Assembly (NCBI RefSeq): GCF_049897565.1
Contig: NZ_JAFCWM010000011.1
Location: forward strand, 1-64,000
Direction: 5' to 3'
Origin: JAFCUW01 sp049897565
GTDB lineage: Bacteria; Pseudomonadota; Gammaproteobacteria; Burkholderiales; Burkholderiaceae_D
DNA: 64,000 nt
The notes beneath the pieces are model-generated. The model searched no databases, had not been told where the DNA came from, and was given only the letters and a program-made list of their open reading frames with translations. The stretch's first letter is position 1. Every line of letters begins with the position of its first letter. Below are positions 59,388 through 64,000 of the stretch, piece by piece. Made by a program: the position numbers and the translations under genes.

Positions 59388-60431
59388 TTAGACGACGATG
59401 GTCTGGTGCTCTTCGCCGGCGCGGGCGCGGATCGCGCCGACGCGGAACACGGTCTCGCCGGCCGCCTGCAGCTGCGCCATCGCGGCGTCGGCCTGCTCGG
59501 CGGCGACGATGACGACCATGCCGATGCCGCAGTTGAACACGCGGTGCATCTCGTCGTCGGCGACGCCGCCGTGCTGCTGCAGCCACTGGAACAGCGGCGG
59601 CATCGTCCACGCCGTCGAGTCGAGCTCGGCCGTCAGGTGCGGCTGCAGCACGCGCGGGATGTTTTCCACCAGGCCGCCGCCGGTAATGTGGACCATGCCT
59701 TTGACGTCCGTCGTTTCCATCAGCGCCAGCAGCGGCTTGACGTAGATGCGGGTCGGCTCCATCAGCACGTCGGCCAGCTTGCGGCCGTGGAAGTCGCCGT
59801 CCAGGTCCGGCTTGGCCACTTCGATGATCTTGCGCACCAGCGAGTAGCCGTTCGAATGCACGCCCGACGAGGCCAGGCCGAGGATGACGTCACCGGCGGC
59901 GATCGTGGTGCCGTCGATGATCTTCGATTTTTCCACCGCGCCGACGGCAAAGCCGGCCAGGTCGTATTCGCCGGCCGGGTACATGCTCGGCATTTCCGCC
60001 GTCTCGCCGCCGATCAGTGCGCAGCCGGCCTGCTCGCAGCCGCGGGCGATGCCGCCGACGACCGCGGTGGCGGTCGGCACGTCGAGCTTGCCGCAGGCGA
60101 AGTAGTCGAGGAAGAACAGCGGCTCGGCGCCTTGCACCAGGATGTCGTTGACGCTCATGGCGACCAGATCGATGCCGACAGTGTCATGCCGATTCAGCTC
60201 GAAGGCGAGCTTGAGCTTGGTGCCGACGCCGTCGGTGCCGGACACCAGCACCGGCTCCTTGTACTTCTTGCTGATCTCGAACAGCGCGCCGAAACCGCCG
60301 ATTCCCTTGAGCACGCCTTCGCGCATGGTGCGCTTGGCAAGCGGCTTGATCGCCTCGACCAGGGCGTCGCCGGCATCGATATCGACACCGGCATCGCGGT
60401 AGGAAAGTGAAACATTTGAAGGTTGGCTCAT
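59388..60431 (-). CDS. purM: phosphoribosylformylglycinamidine cyclo-ligase
   Basis: This 347-residue enzyme begins MSQPSNVSLSYRDAGVDIDA. It has VSGTDGVGTKLKLAFELNRH, GIDLVAMSVNDILVQGAEPL, CALIGGETAEMPSMYPAGEY, LASSGVHSNGYSLVRKI and GMVHITGGGLVENIPR. It closes the imidazole ring in purine synthesis (FGAM to AIR), whose product is used by purK and purE 29 kb away. The ATG at 60431 was taken because it matches the family start. Confidence 0.95.
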   Translation of the reverse strand: MSQPSNVSLSYRDAGVDIDAGDALVEAIKPLAKRTMREGVLKGIGGFGALFEISKKYKEPVLVSGTDGVGTKLKLAFELNRHDTVGIDLVAMSVNDILVQGAEPLFFLDYFACGKLDVPTATAVVGGIARGCEQAGCALIGGETAEMPSMYPAGEYDLAGFAVGAVEKSKIIDGTTIAAGDVILGLASSGVHSNGYSLVRKIIEVAKPDLDGDFHGRKLADVLMEPTRIYVKPLLALMETTDVKGMVHITGGGLVENIPRVLQPHLTAELDSTAWTMPPLFQWLQQHGGVADDEMHRVFNCGIGMVVIVAAEQADAAMAQLQAAGETVFRVGAIRARAGEEHQTIVV

Positions 60432-60580
60432 GGTGTATTTGGCAGCGGAGGCGGTAAAATAGAAAGGCGACGGAACAGTTGCAAGTCGATAACGCCAGCA
60501 AGTGCTCAATCCGCCATTTTATCAAACCGGCCCGCTTTCAGCCCGATTTCGGCCCATTCACCATTTCAGCGGCCATCCCG

Positions 60581-61663
60581 ATGCCATTTTCGTTCACCCC
60601 GGATCAGAAGCAGTCCGCCTTTTGGCTCGGACTCGGGGTCGCGTTCGTGCTGCTGCTGTACGCGCTCGGACCGGTGCTCACGCCCTTCATCGCCGCCGCC
60701 ATGTTGGCGTACGCGCTCAATGGCGGCGTCGACTACCTCGACCGACGCCGCGTCGGCCGCTGGCCGCTGCCGCGCGCGCTGGCGGTGGTGCTGGTGATGC
60801 TGCTGTTCCTGTCGGCCGTCACTGCGCTGGTGTTGATCGTGATCCCGGTGCTGCAGGTCGAAATTCCGCTGCTGATGGCGCAGATTCCCGCTTTTTTGGT
60901 GCGCATCGACGCCGTGCTGGCGCCGCGGCTGCAGGAGATGGGCATCAAGTTCCGCCTCGACGGCAGCGGCATCCGCGCCATCCTCAGCCAGCAGTTCGAG
61001 AGCGGCGGCGACGAGATCTGGACCACCGTGCTGTCGTCGGCGCGCATCGGCGGCACCCGCGTGCTCGGCTGGCTGGTGACGCTGGTGCTGATCCCGGTGG
61101 CGCTGTTCTACCTGCTGCTCGACTGGCACAAGATCCTCGATCGGATCACCGGCGCGGTGCCGCGCCGCTGGCTGGTGCAGACGGTCGGCATGGCGCACGA
61201 AGTGAACGTGCTGCTGGCGCAGTACCTGCGCGGCCAGCTCTTGGTGATGCTGGTGCTGGCGGCGTACTACTCGATGGCGCTGACGATCGCCGGCTTCGAA
61301 GTGGCGCTGCCGGTCGGCATCCTCACGGGCCTCTTGGTATTCATCCCCTACCTGGGATTCGGCCTCGGCCTGATCCTGGCGCTGATCGCCGCGGTGCTGC
61401 AGTTTGCCGACTGGAGCGGCGTCGTCGCCGTCGCCATCATCTACGGCGCCGGCCAGGTCGTGGAAGGCTTTTTCCTGACGCCGCGGCTGGTCGGCGAACG
61501 GATTGGCCTCAATCCGCTGGCGGTGATTTTCGCCCTGCTCGCCTTCGGCCAGCTGTTCGGTTTCGTCGGCGTGCTGCTCGCGCTGCCCGCTTCGGCCGTG
61601 CTGATGGTGGCATTTCGCCACTTGCGCCACCACTATCTGCGCAGCAGCTTCTATAATGCGTGA
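60581..61663 (+). CDS. AI-2E transporter family permease
   Basis: This 360-residue protein has about eight helices, opening SAFWLGLGVAFVLLLYALGP. It has LTPFIAAAMLAYALNGGVDY, LVIVIPVLQVEIPLL-like helices, and VGILTGLLVFIPYLGFGLGL. It ends with PASAVLMVAFRHLRHHYL. These are features of the AI-2E/PerM family. Its cargo is not known in this group; the name derives from one autoinducer-2 exporter. It is divergent from purM and is followed by hda after 45 bases. The ATG at 60581 is likely, as the part upstream of it is not membrane-like. Confidence 0.88.
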   Translation: MPFSFTPDQKQSAFWLGLGVAFVLLLYALGPVLTPFIAAAMLAYALNGGVDYLDRRRVGRWPLPRALAVVLVMLLFLSAVTALVLIVIPVLQVEIPLLMAQIPAFLVRIDAVLAPRLQEMGIKFRLDGSGIRAILSQQFESGGDEIWTTVLSSARIGGTRVLGWLVTLVLIPVALFYLLLDWHKILDRITGAVPRRWLVQTVGMAHEVNVLLAQYLRGQLLVMLVLAAYYSMALTIAGFEVALPVGILTGLLVFIPYLGFGLGLILALIAAVLQFADWSGVVAVAIIYGAGQVVEGFFLTPRLVGERIGLNPLAVIFALLAFGQLFGFVGVLLALPASAVLMVAFRHLRHHYLRSSFYNA

Positions 61664-61708
61664 TGCACACTCCGAGCCTATCAACCATCCTCGCATGAGA
61701 CGAACGCC

Positions 61709-62392
61709 ATGAAACAGCTGGTGCTCGACCTGGGCGCCGACCAGGCGCAGAGCCTCGACACGTTCGAGGTCGGGCAGAATGCCGAGCTGGCGCACCTGAT
61801 GCACCAGTTTGCGTCGCGCATGTCGCGCGAGCATTTCGCCTACCTGTGGGGCGAGACGGCCGCCGGCAAGACCCACCTGCTGCACTCGCTGGGCGCTACG
61901 CCCGGCTCGCGCTACATCGGCGCCGGCGCGGCCGAATCGGACTTTGTCTACGCGAGCGACGTCAGCCTGTACCTGCTCGACGACTGTAATCTGCTGTCGG
62001 CCGACGCCCAGATCGACGCCTTTGCGCTGTTCAACCAGATCCGCGAACACGGCGCCTACATGGTCTCGACCGGGCCGGTGCCGCCGGCGGTGCTGCCGGT
62101 GCGCGAAGACCTGCGCACGCGCATGGGCTGGGGCCTGGTGTACCAGATCCACGGCCTGTCCGACGACGACAAGATCGCCGCGCTGACCCATGCTGCCGAC
62201 GCCCGCGGTTTGACGCTGTCGGCCAGCGTGTTACCCTACCTGCTGTCCCACTTCCGGCGCGACATGCGCTCCCTGTCGACGATGCTAGACGCACTCGATC
62301 AGTATTCACTCGAAACCCAGCGCCCGGTCACCTTGCCGCTGCTGCGCGACCTGCTTTCGCAGGCCAATCACGAAGGCGACCCCAAAGCATGA
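61709..62392 (+). CDS. hda: DnaA regulatory inactivator
   Basis: This 227-residue AAA+ protein begins MKQLVLDLGADQAQSLDTFE. It has Walker A YLWGETAAGKTHLLHSLG, YLLDDCNLLSADAQIDAFAL as the Walker B region, and RTRMGWGLVYQIHGLSDDDK as the arginine/sensor segment. This is Hda. It binds the beta clamp through its N-terminal QLVLDLG motif and stimulates ATP hydrolysis by DnaA, limiting re-initiation. The next gene overlaps its stop by four bases (ATGA). Confidence 0.93.
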   Translation: MKQLVLDLGADQAQSLDTFEVGQNAELAHLMHQFASRMSREHFAYLWGETAAGKTHLLHSLGATPGSRYIGAGAAESDFVYASDVSLYLLDDCNLLSADAQIDAFALFNQIREHGAYMVSTGPVPPAVLPVREDLRTRMGWGLVYQIHGLSDDDKIAALTHAADARGLTLSASVLPYLLSHFRRDMRSLSTMLDALDQYSLETQRPVTLPLLRDLLSQANHEGDPKA

Positions 62393-63063
62393 ACAAGCTC
62401 GCCCTGTTCGACCTCGACCACACCTTGCTGCCGCTCGACTCCGACTACGAGTGGGGCCAGTTCCTGGTGCGCACCGGCGCCGTCGACGCCGACGCCTTCA
62501 AGCGCGCCAACGACGACTTCTTCGCCCAGTACCAGGCCGGCACGCTCGACCCGGTCGAATACCTCGAATTCTCGCTCGGCACGCTGGCGCAGTTTACCCG
62601 CCCACGTTTAGATGCCATGCACCGCCAGTTCATGCGCGAAGTGATCGAGCCGGCGATTTTGCCGGCCGCGCGCGCGCTGCTGCAAAAGCACCGTGACGGC
62701 GGCGACCTGGTGGCGATTGTCACTGCCACCAACCGCTTCGTCACCGCGCCGATCGCCGCCGCGCTCGGGGTCGAGCACCTGATCGCCGCGATCCCCGAAG
62801 AAGACGAGCAGGGCAACCTGACCGGCAAGCTGGTGGGCGTGCCCACCTCCGGCGCCGGCAAGGTGACGCATACGCACGCCTGGCTGGAAAAGATCGGCAA
62901 GCCGCTCGGCGCGTTCGAGAGCAGCTATTTCTACAGCGATTCGCACAACGATATTCCCCTCCTGTCGGTCGTCACCCACCCTGTTGCGACCAATCCCAAC
63001 GCCGCGCTGGCAACGCACGCAACGGGCCTTGGCTGGCCCTCACTTTATCTATTCAATGATTAA
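62389..63063 (+). CDS. HAD-IB family phosphatase (SerB/histidinol-phosphatase-like)
   Basis: This 224-residue protein has the catalytic motif NKLALFDLDHTLLPLDSDYE (D8, D10), VAIVTATNRFVTAPIAAALG (motif II) and SSYFYSDSHNDIPLLSVV (motif IV). It matches the HAD-IB family that includes SerB-like and histidinol-phosphate phosphatases. The substrate cannot be fixed from sequence. Its ATG overlaps the stop of hda, and its stop overlaps pcnB, so the three genes are coupled. Confidence 0.88.
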   Translation: MNKLALFDLDHTLLPLDSDYEWGQFLVRTGAVDADAFKRANDDFFAQYQAGTLDPVEYLEFSLGTLAQFTRPRLDAMHRQFMREVIEPAILPAARALLQKHRDGGDLVAIVTATNRFVTAPIAAALGVEHLIAAIPEEDEQGNLTGKLVGVPTSGAGKVTHTHAWLEKIGKPLGAFESSYFYSDSHNDIPLLSVVTHPVATNPNAALATHATGLGWPSLYLFND

Positions 63064-64000
63064 AAAATTCATCCGCAAGATCCTCGGCGTCAAAGACAAG
63101 CCAGCGCGCGACCTGACCGAACCCATCGTCCTCGGTCCGGAAGAACACGGCATCGATCCGAAGCTGGTGTCGTCGAACGCGATCCGGGTGACGTCATCGT
63201 TGCAAGAAGCCGGCTTCAAGGCGTTCGTCGTCGGCGGCGCGGTGCGCGACCTGCTGCTGGGGGTCAAACCGAAAGACTTCGACATCGCCACCGACGCCAC
63301 GCCCGAACAGGTCAAGCGGCTGTTTCGCCGCGCCTTCATCATCGGCAAGCGCTTCCAGATCGTGCATGTCATGTTCGGCCAGGACCTGCTGGAGGTGACC
63401 ACCTTCCGCGGCGCCGGCGAAGTGAACGCGCCGAAGGATGAACACGGCCGCGTCCTGCGCGACAACAGCTTCGGCCCGCAGCACGAAGACGCGATGCGGC
63501 GCGACTTCACCATCAACGCCATGTATTACGACCCGGCGACCCAACAGGTGCTCGACTACCACGGCGGCATCGCCGACATCCGCGACAAGACGCTGCGCAT
63601 CATCGGGGTGCCGGAAGCGCGCTACCGCGAAGACCCGGTGCGCATGCTGCGCGTGGTGCGCTTCGCCGCGCGCCTGCGCTTTAACATCGAGCACTCGACG
63701 CAGGCGCCGATCGCCGTGATGGCGCCGTTGATCAACAACGTCCCGGCCGCGCGCGTGTTCGACGAAATGCTCAAGCTCCTGATGAGCGGCCATGCGCTGG
63801 CCTGCCTGCAGCAGCTGCGCAAGGAAGGCCTGCACCATGGCCTGTTGCCGCTGCTCGACGTCGTGCTCGAGCAGCCGATCGGCATGAAGTTCGTCACGCT
63901 GGCGCTGGAGTCGACCGACAACCGCGTCAAGGCCGGCAAGGGCGTCTCGCCCGGCTTTCTGTTTGCGTCGCTGTTGTGGCACCAGGTGGTGGAAAAGTGG
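63056..64000 (+). CDS. pcnB: poly(A) polymerase I (partial at window end)
   Basis: The first 315 codons of PcnB are visible; the 3' end is outside the window. It begins MIKKFIRKILGVKDKPARDL. It has the nucleotidyltransferase signature FKAFVVGGAVRDLLLGVKPK followed by DFDIATDATPEQVKRLF, then VTTFRG and ARYREDPVRMLRVVRFAARL. It adds poly(A) tails to RNA 3' ends, tagging them for decay. It overlaps the HAD gene by eight bases. Confidence 0.92.
   Translation, partial: MIKKFIRKILGVKDKPARDLTEPIVLGPEEHGIDPKLVSSNAIRVTSSLQEAGFKAFVVGGAVRDLLLGVKPKDFDIATDATPEQVKRLFRRAFIIGKRFQIVHVMFGQDLLEVTTFRGAGEVNAPKDEHGRVLRDNSFGPQHEDAMRRDFTINAMYYDPATQQVLDYHGGIADIRDKTLRIIGVPEARYREDPVRMLRVVRFAARLRFNIEHSTQAPIAVMAPLINNVPAARVFDEMLKLLMSGHALACLQQLRKEGLHHGLLPLLDVVLEQPIGMKFVTLALESTDNRVKAGKGVSPGFLFASLLWHQVVEKW

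Overview
The window is a high-GC, gene-dense stretch of ordinary bacterial chromosome. Its gene content and order point to a betaproteobacterium of the Oxalobacteraceae (Massilia/Duganella/Janthinobacterium type): recA-recX and sucCD near type IV pilin genes, a pgk-pyk-fba-purCEK-tsaC run, tctDE-DUF4212-symporter, and purM/AI-2E/hda/HAD/pcnB. This placement rests on gene content alone. I saw no rRNA, convincing tRNA, CRISPR array or complete transposon.

Layout. 1-2.8 kb is a scrappy accessory edge with a terminator, a decayed P4-type integrase, a STY0301-like secreted protein and a periplasmic solute-binding protein. 2.9-7.2 kb (minus) is a compact gmd-rmd-GT-GT locus, probably for a D-rhamnose polymer. 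7.4-9.7 kb is malic enzyme. 9.9-11.8 kb (plus) is a rubrerythrin/rubredoxin/rubredoxin-reductase module. 11.8-16.4 kb holds thiL, pncC, a secreted phosphatase, a TraL/TraM-like pair and a CDF metal exporter. 16.4-24.7 kb holds cysK, an FKBP, tcdA, a hemerythrin-PdxH fusion, a cfa gene cut by one amber codon, msrA, a flavin reductase, gcdH and a hydrolase. 24.7-28.5 kb encodes envelope proteins: OmpW, a GDSL lipoprotein esterase and a broken lipase-like lipoprotein.

28.5-36.2 kb is a minus-strand central-metabolism block (pgk, pyk, fba, purC, purE, purK, tsaC). 36.3-42.5 kb holds azlCD, a CHCC zinc-finger protein, small conserved genes, a BepA-type protease and moaC. 42.7-45.2 kb is a striking array of three nearly identical type IV pilin genes. 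Each has its own sigma-54 promoter, an upstream inverted repeat at constant distance and its own terminator. 45.2-51.2 kb holds an FHA protein, sucCD, a DUF2889 protein, a two-gene unknown cassette and recX-recA with a LexA box. 51.4-56.0 kb is a translationally coupled two-component system plus sodium:solute symporter operon. 56.0-59.4 kb holds a ruined S9 peptidase, a PPi-type phosphofructokinase, a secreted protein and a truncated XRE regulator. 59.4-64 kb holds purM, a permease, hda, a HAD phosphatase and the start of pcnB.

The most notable items are the hemerythrin-PdxH fusion, the triplicated RpoN-dependent pilin cassette, the isolated TraL/TraM pair, the three-part rubrerythrin electron chain, two genes broken by single in-frame stops, and a recurring triplication of short sequence at gene 3' ends. 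Start sites, operons and regulation are inferred from sequence only.
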